From contig CP141127.1 of NCBI GenBank assembly GCA_035236585.1, forward strand, positions 63,593,495 to 63,657,494: a stretch of DNA of 64,000 nucleotides. Reading direction: 5' to 3'. This stretch comes from Warburgia ugandensis. Taxonomy: Eukaryota > Streptophyta > Magnoliopsida > Canellales > Canellaceae. The number at the start of each line of letters is the position of its first letter. The first letter of the stretch is position 1. The position numbers were made by a program, and so were the translations under genes. The notes under the pieces are model-generated. The model ran no database searches. It worked only from the letters and a program-made list of their open reading frames with translations, and had not been told where the DNA came from. Below, one piece after another: positions 50,356 through 62,689 of this stretch.

Positions 50356-50858
50356 TACCTCTACTTCTTCCCTATGGATTCTACCAAAAACGACCCTACA
50401 TCTATAATTTTTTAAACTTAATTGTTTACTATTTTTCTACATGATGCTTGTCAATTGTGCTTTAAAGTAGGAAACTGTGTTGACAACGTGTTCAGACCAA
50501 ACAAAAATATATAATTTGCAATCTACCTCTGCTTCTTCCCTATGGATTCAACCAAAAACGACCCTACAGCTATAATTTTTTGAACTTAACTGTTTACTAT
50601 TTTTCTACATGATGCTTGTCAATTGTGCTTTAAAGCAGGAAACTGTGTTGGCAACGTGTTCAGACCAAATAAAAATATAAAATTTGGAATCTACCTCTGC
50701 TTCTTCCCTATGGATTCTACCAAAAACGACCCTACAGCTATAATTTTTTGAACTTATTTGTTTACTATTTTTCTACATGAGTTCTTGTCAATTGTGCTTT
50801 AAAACAAAAAACTGTGTTGACAACATGGTCAGACCAAATAAAAATATAAAATTTGCAA
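50356..50858. repeat. Three tandem copies of a 168-bp unit in the Harbinger element
   Basis: Units start at 50356, 50524 and 50692 with 'tacctct.cttcttccctatg'. They run through 'ccaaaaacgaccctaca' and 'gtcaattgtgctttaaa'. Differences between units are a few percent. The repeats lie just upstream of the Myb-like ORF, where a promoter could be. Confidence 0.92.
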
Positions 50859-51191
50859 TCATCAAGGGGATAAATGTTTACACATCTTACTTCCAACATC
50901 TCATAATCAGATAGTTAAATGCCCAACGAAAACATGGCTGAAGCAATAAATACAAGAAAATAAATGCGCAACAGAAGACAAAGTTCATTCCTAACAGGAG
51001 AAGAACATATAAAACAGATACAACAGAACAATTATGGAGCCTATCACATGTTTAATGATAATATCAATGAAGCAATACAAACATGAAAATCAACGAAGAC
51101 TAATTACATAACTGATTACATAACTGCAGATATAACATGTACAAACATAGAGTGATCAAATTATTTTGTGGGGCACCGAATAAGCCACCAG

Positions 51192-51682
51192 ATCAATGGA
51201 TTCTAACAACAGCATGGATTAACCTTTTAAGCAAAATTGCAAACAACACTATCAGTTAGATCTCTGTCTTCAACAAAGACAACTAAAAGCAAGAATAACA
51301 AGCATTACCAATGGCCCATAGAGGTCCAATATGGCCTATATAGACCCAAGAAAAACAAACATTAGCAATGGACATAAATGTTCACAAATTGGGCCTCAAG
51401 GAAACAGTGCCCATAACAAGGTTGGGCCTTAGGAAATTTAAGGGCTGAAGCATAAAGCTAGAAGTGAACAGCAATTGTATACACTGAGCATATATGTATA
51501 CATCATCTCCACGTGCCTCTTGGGACACATGCTGTCCAATGGGTACACTCAAGCACCAAATAATCCAACTAATCAATGGATTCTAACAACAGCATGGATT
51601 AACCTTTTAAGCAAAACTGCAAACAACACTATCACAGTTAGCTCTCTATCTTCAACAAAGACAACTAAAAGCAAGAATAAAC
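51192..51682. repeat. Duplicated 105-bp segment, offset 380 bp
   Basis: The block 'atcaatggattctaacaaca' through 'acaactaaaagcaagaata' is at 51192-51300 and again at 51572-51682, nearly identical. Confidence 0.9.
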
Positions 51683-52420
51683 AAACAGTAGCAAAAGCAT
51701 CTTTCCCTCAAGCTTTGAAGCTCAGTAGCAGTAAAGAAATTGTATTTATTTTTCATGATATTATGCATGAATGAGAAAGATCATGGCTAATTTCTTAACA
51801 ATATACAAACCACAAACATTTTCAAGAATAGAAAGAATTGCAAATCAATGTACGCTCCTTCAAACAAAACTCTCAGGGGAATAAAACTCATTCATTCATC
51901 AACCAAAACCTGCAACCAGTCAAAGAAACCACTCTCCAAAGAGCCAAATAACAGCGTTTCCAAACCCAATCCAATGCATTTCCAAATAATTCAAAAACTA
52001 CAACAAAGACAAAAATGAAAATTGGAAGAAGAAGAAGAAGAAGAAAAAGGAGTAGACTGTGCCAACAAAGCATAAAAGGAAATTTTCCAATAACTAGAAC
52101 AAACAAAAAAATGAGCTAAAAATCAACTAAAGATCCAAATTGACAAAATCCAAATCAAAATCAGAAACCAGCAACCATAACTCCAACATTCGCTTACCAA
52201 AAAATGAAACAAATACAAAATGTAACACGAAAAGCTACCAAATATAGCCATTGATTCAAGGAAGAGGAAAACAAGTGAATCTCGAGTGGCAAAGAGAAAT
52301 TTGAAATGAAAATCAAAACACGAACTGGAAAATCCGAAAATGCAATGACATTTTACCAGAGACAAGCCAATGACTTGCAGAGAGAGGCTTTGAATTCTTC
52401 AAAGGCCCCCTTTTTATTCT

Positions 52421-53520
52421 CTTCTCATCGATTTTTTAGGATTTCTTTGGGGTTATCTCTGTATGCAATGGGATCGAAGGGAGAGAACAAGGAGAACAAT
52501 AAGTGGGTTTACCCTTCAATTTGAACACAAAGGGTGAAATGCACAACAAATCCCAGAACAAGAACATATAAAAATCATTCAACAAGAAACGATGTTTCAC
52601 AGTAGAAAAAACATACATTGGAGACGTGAGAGAGAAGGAGAGAGAGACAAGACGAGATTGCAGGGAAGAAGCAAACTAGGCTTTGCACCCAAGCAAATCT
52701 AGGGTTTTCAGAAACAAAAAACTGAAACCCCTCTCCTACCCTAGAAGAACAACCTCATGCAGAGACAAAGAAGTCCATCTTCGTTGCCCTAGACATTCAC
52801 CAGAGAAACCAAAAACCTTCACTGGAGAACCCAAAACCTCTTCCTTGCCGACATTCAACGCAAGAACCCAAAACCCTTCACCACGAACGAACCAGTTCGT
52901 TTCCTCTCACTAAAAAACACTGGTTTCAAAATGATTCTTCTCATCGATTTTTTAGGATTTCTTTGGGGTTATCTCTGTATACAGTGGGATCGAAGGGAGA
53001 GAGCAAGGAGAACAAGAAGTGGGGTTTACCCTTCAATTTGAACACAAATGGTGAAATGCGCAACAAATCCCAGAACAAGAACAAATAAAAATCATTCCAC
53101 AAGAAACGACGTTTCACAGTAGAAAAAACATACCTTGGAGACGTGAGAGAGAAGGAGAGAGAGACAAGACGAGATTGCAGGGAAGAAGCAAACTGGGCTT
53201 TGCGCCCAAGCAAATCTAGGGTTTTTAGAAACGAAAAACTGAAACCCCTCTCCTACCCTAGACAAACAACCTCATGTAGAGACGAAGAACTCTTACATCT
53301 TCGTCGCCCTAGACATTCACCAGAGAACCCAAAACCCTTCACCGAAGAACCCAAAACCTCTTCGTCACCATAGACATTCACCGGAGAATGGAAAACCCTT
53401 CACCGGAGAACCCAAAAATCTCATCCTTGCCGACATTCAACGCAAGAATCCAAAACCTTTCACCACGAACAGAACTAGTTCGTTTTCTCTCACTAAAAAA
53501 TGCTAGTTTCAAAATGATTT
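52421..53520. repeat. Tandem duplication of a 516-bp unit near the right end
   Basis: The unit from 'cttctcatcgattttttagg' (52421 and 52937) to 'ccagttcgtttcctctcac' is present twice. The second copy contains an extra block at about 53340-53390, itself a small repeat of 'caccggagaa.ccaaaaccc'. Open frames of 76 codons in both copies are by-products of the duplication; their sequence resembles no protein. Pyrimidine-rich parts suggest an untranslated leader or promoter. Confidence 0.88.
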
Positions 53521-53619
53521 TTCTCTCTCTAAAATCGATGAGTTTTTACACTGTGGAAGGAATTTTGGCATATATCAAAAGTGCCAAACATCCAATGTTA
53601 AATAAGGCTGATATGTAAG

Positions 53620-53765
53620 ATATGCTCAACATAACGTAGTTAAATAAAATAGATATCTTAGATATGACCGAGATAACGTGGTTAAATAAGGTGCACATCT
53701 TACATATGCCATAGATAACGCGGTTAAATAAGGTGCATATTTGAGATATGCCGTGATATCTCAAA
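53620..53765. repeat. Right subterminal repeats
   Basis: Four copies of 'gatataacg.ggttaaataa.gt.catatcttagatatg'-like words, with period about 48 bp, precede the right terminal inverted repeat. Confidence 0.72.
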
Positions 53766-53797
53766 AACGTCACACATATGCTGTTAAATAAACCCCC
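53762..53797 (-). repeat. Right terminal inverted repeat of the Harbinger element
   Basis: The reverse complement begins GGGGGTTTATTTAACAGC and is followed on the + strand by the TAA target copy 53798-53800. Confidence 0.92.
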
Positions 53798-53890
53798 TAA
53801 GTTGTTTCCTTTTTGGGTTAAGACGTGGAGCTAAGTATTTGTTTTCGTATTGGTTACTGTTTTTTGTGGTAACATTTCCGATTTTTGCAG

Positions 53891-54071
53891 CCACTTTGTG
53901 AAGCTGGTGGTATCTTAAAGCCCAAAGATGTGGGAACCAAGTTCAAGTTCTGGTCTTGCAAATTTGTACTCTGGAAAATAGTTTAAGTTGGACAAATGGG
54001 CAGCTCGTTAACAGTGGAGATATTGATACGGCACACCGGTGGCTACGCGTGCTGCCAATTTTGCCACTTAA
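53891..54071 (+). pseudogene. WSS1: WSS1-like pseudogene, last exon (RanBP2 fingers and C-terminus)
   Basis: After 'gatttttgcag' the exon reads PLCEAGGILKPKDVGTKFK and FWSCKF. This completes the first RanBP2-type finger begun at 41731 and starts the second. The usual second Cys pair C-x-x-C is damaged (CEAG), and three or four residues are missing after PL. A one-base loss then breaks CTLENS. A further shift gives FKLDKWAAR*QWRY*YG, which lines up with the family's K-L-D-x-C-x-x-C-x-Q-W-R-Y-S-Y-G end, with two stops and both finger cysteines lost. The reading ends YGTPVATRAANFAT and TAA at 54069-54071. Several independent lesions make this a pseudogene. Confidence 0.78.
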
Positions 54072-55590
54072 AGAGTAGGAAATGTGATAGAGATGAAAGG
54101 CATGTAATCTTGAAGTCTCTTATAAGTTATTTATTGCAATCAGCGGGCACATACAGTGATAATTTCTTGAAACATTTGAATAGGAAATTGCACGTTTTGA
54201 ATTATATACGGTAGAAGAAAACAGAGAGTACTCTTGGTAAAGAGCAACCGCGGTGTTTACGGGTATGAATTCTATTGGAAATAGTTTCGTACTGTTTTAC
54301 TCTACTTTTGTTAAACTTTCTAGCATTTTATAAGTCAAGATATAGTTTTGTTAAGCAATTGTTAGCCATCATGACTTGATTTCCGAATCTGTCTTATTAC
54401 CAAAGTCATGGTAAAGTAATTACCAAAATCATGGGCTGAGAAATGCTAAACGGAGCATCCATGGACCACACATGAGGGGGTTCACCATCGGATGATCCCA
54501 CGCGTTCAACATGTGCTCCAACTTTGGATGTCCAGTAATTAAAAAAGCTTGCAATAAATTCGACTCTTAAAACAGTTTTTAGCTTCCTAGAAATTCTCCA
54601 ACTATCTTTGGTTGAAAAAGGGTAATGGATTTTGATTTTTGTTTTGAAGATAATCTTTCTATCAGAAAGAAAAGAAAAAGAAAAAAATGAAAAACGAAAA
54701 GAGAGGATAATCCGGTTCTTTTATAAAAACTGTCGTGTGCTTATGGGTTCCTATACCGTGAATGAGTATAATGTACTAAAAAGTAGCATCCAACGTGTAC
54801 TCTTAAGGTTGCCCCCCTAATCCAACGAGTAAAATGACTACACGAAAAATGCCCCGTATGCCAAAAAATGCCCACCTTATGATATGAGCATGCATGCCAT
54901 GAGCGTGCACCATATAGTGCTACAACAATCAATGGGCATCTGAAGACGCCGAAAAGGTGCTGACTCATGCATTGCACATACATTGCATAGACTTGTGGAT
55001 ATCTATACATACTGTACAATGGAATGTTTTATACAAGAGTCTGGTAAGGGTATACACTTAAAGATGAGAGGAAGTTGTACCATTTTTTTGTGCAAAGTAG
55101 AACTCTTTGGTAAATCTAAGGTGTTTATCAAGTTTAGAATATCAAATAGACAACACATGAAAATAATATATTTTGATAATCCTAACCACTAGTTTTGGAT
55201 CTTTCCATAAAATGGATGGTCATAATATCTACCTGAAAGAATCTAGGCTATAACCATTCAATGGGCATAGAATTTGAATTCTAACATATCTATGTCGTTT
55301 CTAATATTATGAATGGCTTAGATAAGCAATACAAGCTTTATCTTACATGGAGAATAAACATATACTTTTCTCCTCTTGTGGACATATAGTCATGGGGACT
55401 CTTTATACAAAAAGAGAAATTAACTTAGTTATATATATGAGAAATGAAGAGGCGATTAGAGAAAATGATATTATGGAATGTTTTATGATATTTAAGTTAT
55501 ATAGTGTAGATGAGAAATTGATAGAGAAAAATTTGTGAAAATGGGAAGGGAGTTTGTACTGTTAAATGTCATTATGAAAATCTAAAATAT
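54072..55590. other. Stretch without a recognised gene
   Basis: I see no domain or repeat structure that I can name. The first few hundred bases would be the 3' flank of the WSS1-like gene. Confidence 0.5.
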
Positions 55591-55790
55591 GGAAAATTTA
55601 TTAATAGGAAAGGCCTTGGGGCTTGATGGTGTACCAATAGAGGTTTTGAAGTATATGAGAGATATTAGAATAATTTGGTTGACAAAGTTGTTTAACAAGA
55701 TTGTAAAATCAAATAAAATGCTGGATTAATTGAAGAAGAGAGACTAATTTATAAGAATAAAGGAGACAAAGTATAACAACACTTTTAACT
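55591..55790 (+). pseudogene. Fragment of RTE-type LINE reverse transcriptase
   Basis: From about 55598 the frame reads GLGLDGVPIEVLKYMRDIRI then WLTKLFNKIVKSNKMLD, the start of the RTE reverse-transcriptase domain (G-P-D-x-I-P-x-E-V-x-K...W-L-x-x-L-F-N-x-I). A stop (TAA) replaces the D-E/D-W pair's second residue, and later codons are shifted (LKKRD*FI.IK). It covers only the first RT blocks. No endonuclease and no tail were recognised nearby. Confidence 0.75.
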
Positions 55791-55798
55791 CTTGTGCA

Positions 55799-58000
55799 TG
55801 TAATTATATTTTATTTATGATTAGAATGGGGTAAGGAGTTGAATTCTAATGAAATCATATTTCATGAAATTACCTTTTCAAAACTCAAAATTAGACTTCA
55901 AAACCTCAAAATTTGGGTTTCACTCAAAAAAAGATTTCCAACTACGTTAAGAACACTAAAATTGGAGTCCAGATGAAAAATTTATGTATTTTACAAGCAA
56001 GGGGCAATTTAGCAATTTTGCTTACTAGACCCTGCAAGCTAATGTTATAAGAAAAATATAACACAAATCATTAAAGTAAAAAGGACGCGCTATTTCTGTA
56101 AGGACACTCCTTTTAACCAAAAAGCCAACAAACCGTCCATTTTCCTCCTCCTCTCTCTTCCCCTCTTTCTTCCCTTTCACACGGTCATCGAGATCCACCG
56201 CGTCAAGGCTAATTGTGTCACCCTTCACCTTGTCTTCATCCCCTCCATTCAACAACGCCAGAATGCTACTCGTGTTTTGCCATTTCCTCCCTTTCTTGTT
56301 AAACCCCCTCCCCCCCCATGCTCTCTCTCTCTAACCGGAATAGAGTCACTGGTCACCACTGCTACACTTTTCCCTCAATAGATTTGGTTTTTGGTGATCA
56401 TTCAATGGTTGGATTGTGGTGAATGAATCATATCAGTAACAGGTCGAGGTGCTGGTGAACAATCAATGGTTGGATCATGTGAGGGTTCATAAATTGATTT
56501 CATATCTGAATTTTCGAGACAGATCAATGGTTAGATCATGATAAATAGTTGGGATAGGTTCAAATATGTCATTTGGAGGTAGAAAAACATTGGATCATGG
56601 TAGGATCTGCAGATCTCTCACAGATCTATCATTCAAAGATAGATCATTTATCATGATGAATGATCAGATTGGTCACCGATCTAGTGATCTAGTTTGATCA
56701 AGGATTTGGCCACGATTGACGGTCGAATCTTCGACCAATGAATGGATAGATGGGTCTTATTCCTTATGTTAGAAGGATTGCGATGGTCATCTCGTATTTG
56801 TGAAATATTTCCTTGATTGATTAGTAGAAGGTGGATAAGTCTAAAGGGGTACGGTGGGCCTCACCGTGTTAATTCGACTCACCGAGGTGAGTCAAGAGAG
56901 GGTGACACGGGCAAGTCCCCTGGCCAAACTCATCGGAAGAGGAAGATACAAAAAGGGGGAGGAGGCCCATGGCTAGCGCGCGTATGGGGCTGCCCTCGCC
57001 CAAAGGGAGCAAAACAAAGAGGGAGAGGCGGGGTTGGTGCGCTGGTCGGGCAGCGCCAACCAGAGGAGGGTGAAGTGGGGAGCGAGACTAGTGTGCCTAC
57101 CAGCCGGGTTGCACTGGTCGGAAAGGAGAGAACAAAAGAGAGCGGGAGTGAAGAAAAGGGAGGAGGGGAAGGGGGTTTTCCGGCAATGCTCGGTGACCCC
57201 TGACTTGGTCACCGTCTCAAACCGATCCTAATAGAAAACAAAGGAGGAGATGGCAGTGGTCAGCTGCTGTTCGGCCCTGCATCAGTTATCGGAGGAGGAA
57301 ATCGAAAGGGAGAGAAAAAGGGATTTTGGGTTTGAGCATGCATCACCGAAAAACAGGGTGCTAGAGGGTCTGAATGGCGGAATTTTGACGGTGAAGGAGA
57401 TACGACAGGAGGGTGAAGAGGCTCAATGACGTGAAGATCCAGGCAGAGGGTTCCCTGTGGATGTTGTATTGGCAAGAGTCCGAATGGGGGGGAAAGACTC
57501 GGGGTTAAAGGAGGGTTCGTAGTGGCCGGTTGTCCATGTTAGTTCGGTCGTTGTCAAGTGGAAGTTCGAGTAGAGGGGCGTGGTGGTGGAGAAGAGGGAA
57601 GGATGGGTAGGCACCAGGGTTTTTTCCCCCTTCTTTGGCGTCCCTCGTTTTGACGCGTTCTGGGTCCCTGCCCGACGCCGGCAGCCCGACGACTCGTGGC
57701 TGCCGTCAACTCGCATGTCGCACCTGCTCCTCGCACGGTGCGTCCGCTGCAACTCACAAACAAGCAACACTAGGAGTGTGGCTATCAATTTAGAACTTCT
57801 AAATTAGTAAAATTTTAGAATTTTTTTACTTCGATCTTTATTTTACAGAAAATAAAATTAATGTCATTAGAATCTTCTTGACGCATATTTTATATTTTTA
57901 TATTTTCAAATTCAAAATTTTGAGTTGTCAAATGAGTCATTTCCTTGGAACTCAATTTTAAAATTTTATTATTATTAAAATATAATATAGTTACACAAAA
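55799..58000 (+). mobile_element. Chromovirus-like LTR sequence related to 23379-25000
   Basis: From 55799 'tgtaattatattttatttatg' onward the order of blocks follows the 3' LTR at 23379. It runs 'ttttcaaaactc.aaatt', 'acttcaaaa...tcaaaatttg', 'gattttcaac.ac' and 'attttacaag..aggggcaa', then a GC-rich segment (about 56850-57770). Similarity is moderate and the outer end is not clear. Frames of up to 128 codons in the GC-rich part are not convincing genes. Confidence 0.4.
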
Positions 58001-61000
58001 ATTAACTCGGTACAACATCAAAAGTGGCATTGAGTGCACAATTCAAGGTCTTACCTCGTGGGGGCACAGTTATAGATAGAAACATGAGTTTTGTGAATAT
58101 GAATCCTACCTCATGTTCATCCTTTCTTTGGAAAGAAGGTTTGTACAAGATTAGGGCCTGCCTTTGAAAAGAGGGTTTGTACACGATTCGAGTCTTGCCA
58201 CATGGTAGTCCTACCTTTGAGAAAAAGGGTTCGTTAAGTATTTAGTTTATGGCTAGTGATGGACCTACAAGAGGAAGGAGCAAACTTGATGCCCCATTTG
58301 GTTTGCAATTTTGGTTTATGGAGTTTCATAAATGCTTGAATTTCATTCTGTACATTTGAGGACCTGGTCACCAAGGTGAGTCCTTGTTTCTTCTGACTTT
58401 CTTTGATACTTCACTATGGATTGGACATTCTAACTTTGTTGGGTCTTTAAGGAGATTCACATTCCAAACTACAGGATTCAAACAATGGAGACGGTTCTCT
58501 GAACAAAGTAAAGGAATGTGAAGGACCTAAGATATTGAAAGTCCTAATCTTCATAATTACCATTCTGCAGTTGTTTTCACATCTTCAGCTCATCCTGCTC
58601 TTCCTTTCATTCTAATTCTTCAAATATGAGACATTGTAAATAATGTCTCAGCAAGCTTACGCTTGTGTAGGTGGAAAAAAGTTGTTATCTTGGCATGCAA
58701 TTCATGATTTACATTGGGCAATTAGTCATATCAAAACAAAATCATGTTAATTTAAACACACCCTCAAGTTAAAAACCTAAGTTTTCAATTCTTGCATTCT
58801 ATGAAATCAATTCATATGTCCTAAGCAGATAAGTTGATAATTCTTATGTGTTTCAAAGTTTATGGAAGTATCATACATTATTCCTTTTTAGTATGCATCC
58901 AAGCAAACCTATGTCACTATCATTTCATGATTCTTTAGTTATACAAGAAATCTTTTCATATATACACGTAATCATTCAGTTCTATTCATAACATATGATA
59001 TTTTAATATTATTCTTTATTCAAGGACACATGTATCCATCTCACCTACTTCCTTTATGAGCATGATGCATTTCAAATTCATATATGATTGTGTACATGAT
59101 CCTACATAACTACTAATGATGCTTGATCAATCCAATTCATTTATAAGTCAATCCTTAGAAACTCCATCAATCTAAAAGAACTAACATATATACATTGATA
59201 TGTATACGCATCAAAATCCATCGGTGAAAATCATCGTCTAAGGACATAAATGTAGAGAGGAGCTATGTTTACATGATTCCATTATAGCATGCATAATCAC
59301 AGAAATGCTTAAATTCAAGTTTAGAATAATTATAATAATGTTTGGAAACATCCATGAATATTCAATATATGAGTTCTCATGAAAAACTCCAGTTGATAAA
59401 CCCTCAAAAATGAAGAACACGATAGAGATGCTCAGATGAAGAAAACTAATCAAAGCTTTTACAATTATGCTCGTGAAACCATGCAATACTTGTGCTTGTG
59501 CGCAGGGCGATCCTTTAAGTCCTATCAAGAGGACAGTGGCACACCTGTCCTACCGTAGGTACCACTCTTCTATCACATACTTCCCAACACTCCTAGATAG
59601 GTCCAACATTTCTAAACGTCAACAATACATCACACAATGGTCAACGCTCTTGGACAGGGTCCAACACTCTTGGACCATGGCCCAACACTCCTAGACCATC
59701 ATCAGGCTTTATAGCTGCTCAGTGAGCACATGCCTCAAGGTCTAACTACTCGAGCTGCAATCAAGTGGTTTTCCCTAAATCAAATCAAAACCTCTCAGGC
59801 CTTACAGCTACTCTTTGAGTGCTTGCCTTAAAATCATTCAAATTAAAACCTCTTAGACCTTATAACTACTCTGTAAGTGCTTGCCTTAAAATCATCTCAA
59901 AAGCTGTAAGGACTTACAACTACTCTGCGAGTACTTGCATTAAAATCATCCTAACAAAATCGCAAATCACCTTCCATCTCAAGTATAACTTGATTCACAT
60001 AAGGGCTTTAGGTTTTGATGTCATCTCATAAAAAAAAATGATAAATCTCAAGTAATTTCAAAGTTTTAAGCACAACAAAAAAGAGTCATCGTTTATGTCC
60101 CATTCCTACAAGCATCATCATAATTTGCGAAGAGCCTTACCTATTGCAATAATCATTCACATTTTACCACACATTCCTGTTTACTTAGGATATAAGTAAA
60201 GCAATGTTAAATAGCATGATTCTAGCCATCACATAGCATATGTATATACACATTCATTTACCCTCATATAAACATGACTGAAACAATTTTGCTTTATGTA
60301 AGCAACTATTACTATTCGACAATCAAAAGATATATCTTAAAGCATTCACTAGTAAACTTGCATGTATGTCTTGTTGCATCTTGTTCATACTCATTTCTAA
60401 AAATGCTTTATAAGTCATTCTTATGAAGGTGATCAAGCATGTACGAGGACCACCCATTGATTAGTTTTGAGAGTTTTAGGTAGATTGGCTGATGCTTTTA
60501 GTCTACTCTAGGTAGAGTGTAACATGCTTTTTATTTAGGATTATATTCCCTTAGGTATAGTATTTTTTTACTCAATTTCTTTAACATCTAATGCCTTTAG
60601 CCTAAGGGTGTGAAGCCATTTATTAGTTCTCCTCATAAAGCTACCTTTAGGTCACTTTTCCTTAATATTTGTATTGCTTAGTCAGCCCAGCATCAAATTC
60701 CTGTTTTACTTGTGGGAATTTGTGCTCCAAGATAGTCACCCACTTTGCTGACATTTGCAAGTGTTTTACCTCTTGAAAGATAACTTTCTATGTTCTTGAT
60801 TTAAACCTAAAGTAACTAGCATTAAAGTTTCCATGTTCTAGTACACACATGCATCATTGTTTTCTCATTTTTCATACTTGAAAGTGTATCAGTTTTCTGC
60901 AGAAGCAAGCATGCATATATTTCAGTTTTAGTCCCTCTATATCCTTGAGGACTTAATCACCACTTGTCCTTAAGCACACACATGCACCATCTTTTGTTCC

Positions 61001-62689
61001 TAAACACTGCTAGTTGAAATGAAGTGATTCATTCTTGAGTTATTCAATGGCATTTCTTATACATTCATAAGAAAGAGCTACAACACATCTTTAGTGAAGA
61101 TAATCAAAGATAACAATGACACAAAATGAAAAGATCACTAATATACTAATTCAATTAATCTGTCTACACGACTGAGCGCCACAAGTTTTTAATGTATGGT
61201 TCACTCTTGATGCCTAGATCAATAGTTTAGTTGAATAATTGCCTATGTTTGCATACTAACTTTAACATTTAGAGGTGCCACCAAATATAGGCATATGTAT
61301 ATAAGTTCTAGTCTAATAGGGGCAGCTCATTCTCTTTTATTCGGGCACTATAACTAGACAATAATAGCATTTTTAAGTGTAAGTTCAATCATTCGATTTC
61401 CAATTTGATAAAGTAAAATGCATCACAAGATGATAACTAAGTTTCACATGCTTTGATTCCACTTACAATTTAAGATTGTACATGTAAGTGGATTTAACTG
61501 GGCACCCCTAAACATAGCCTAATCATAATAGGCCCCACTAATAAATGTGATTTTTACTCTAGATAAACCATTTATTAGTATAAAGCCTTGAAATTATACA
61601 AGATCAACAAATGATGGTTTCATATGAAACATTCTCCATAGGAGGGTGGATCCCTTATGGGTATCCTATGATTTTTATGAGTTCAATACATATCTCAAAG
61701 CACCTAAATATGGCCCATAGTGAGCTTTACTAATTGGCACCTCAAAGATAGGTAGTGGACCAATTTAAAAAATAGATCCTTCAAGTCTAAGGGCAATATA
61801 TAGTTTATCTCCTCTAAGAAACACCATACAATCATGTTCATTAAGTGATTTAGAAGCAAGAATTAGTCCTATATAGAAAACACTGTTGTACATCATAACG
61901 TATGTCTAAGGTCTCCTCTCAAGATGATTGAGAGAACATCATCTCTGCATAAATGCAACATCATATGTAACAAGTGTATCAAAATGTGAATTCCCACTTC
62001 TATTCTCACTTGAGGATTAGTTAAGGTTTACAAAGTGTAAGGATTTTATTTCTCTTTATTTTGTGATTGTGAATCACCTTTACTTTGAATTACTACAATG
62101 TTACCTAAGATTTCCATTATAATCATATGATTAACTTGCCCAATCTTGTTATCATCTGACTCACTTAAACATAAGTACCCTATCATATATAATTGGCATA
62201 TGATAACAAAAACATGTGTTGCTTTATTAAAAAAGATGAAAATAAATAGTGCATAAAATGATAAATTATGGCAATTGAGGCACTTATTTCCAACAACCTC
62301 CCATTTACTTTCCTTCCATTTATAGGGGTCCTGTTATTATCGCTAAGAAGATTAAACAATTGTAGAGGAATTTTCAATGAAAGGAGTTGAAGGGGCAAGG
62401 AAATACAGCCTGTTGAGGGGAGGTGATTTGTTTATCAATAAAGGTTGGTGGGATGGCGTTAGACTACTAAAAGAGATGAATTCTACCCATCTATCAAAAT
62501 GGTTATGGATTTATGCTTCTAACCATGAGTCTTTCAAAGCAATTAATAAAATGCAAATATCAGCCTACTAGTCATTGATGGATTGAACCCAATGTGTGCA
62601 AAAAAGATCACATGTTTGGAAAGATATCCGTAAGAAATTGAAAATTTTCAAAGATAAAGTTGGATATGTTGAGAAAAGGATGCTTCTTT
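58001..62689. other. AT-rich stretch without a recognised gene
   Basis: No protein domain was recognised on either strand. It may continue the LTR-like sequence from the left. A minisatellite at 59590-59965 is listed separately. The rest, including 60000-62680, shows nothing I can assign. Confidence 0.4.
59590..59965 (+). repeat. Two short tandem arrays, about 26-bp and 60-70-bp units
   Basis: At 59585-59700 the words 'caacactcctaga' and 'ctcttgga' repeat four to five times. At 59705-59965 a unit 'acctta.a.ctactctg.gagtgcttgccttaaaatcat' repeats about four times with drift. Confidence 0.8.

Larger units (their letters stand above)
42333..53797 (-). mobile_element. PIF/Harbinger DNA transposon, 11.5 kb, with TIRs and TAA target duplication
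   Basis: The left end GGGGGGTTTATTTAATGGC and the right end (minus strand) GGGGGTTTATTTAACAGC are inverted repeats of about 36 bp with four mismatches and one extra G. TAA flanks both sides (42330-42332 and 53798-53800), the expected 3-bp TWA duplication. Inside, all on the minus strand, are a Myb/SANT-like ORF, a DDE transposase and a GRF zinc-finger ORF. This is the two-gene set of autonomous PIF/Harbinger elements plus a passenger. Subterminal regions carry short 'gatatctgagatatg' repeats. The element lies wholly within the intron of the WSS1-like gene. Stops in both mobility genes indicate it is no longer autonomous. Confidence 0.92.

Noticed and set aside
52683-53373. Two similar 76-codon frames as a duplicated small gene
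   Set aside because: They are explained by the 516-bp DNA duplication. Similarity extends equally outside the frames and there is no recognisable domain.
54460-54530. Possible terminal sequence of another DNA transposon ('ggagcatccatggacc')
   Set aside because: No inverted partner or target duplication was found.
56817-57788. Frames of 121-128 codons in a GC-rich segment
   Set aside because: They overlap on both strands, have biased composition and lie in LTR-like sequence related to 23379-25000.
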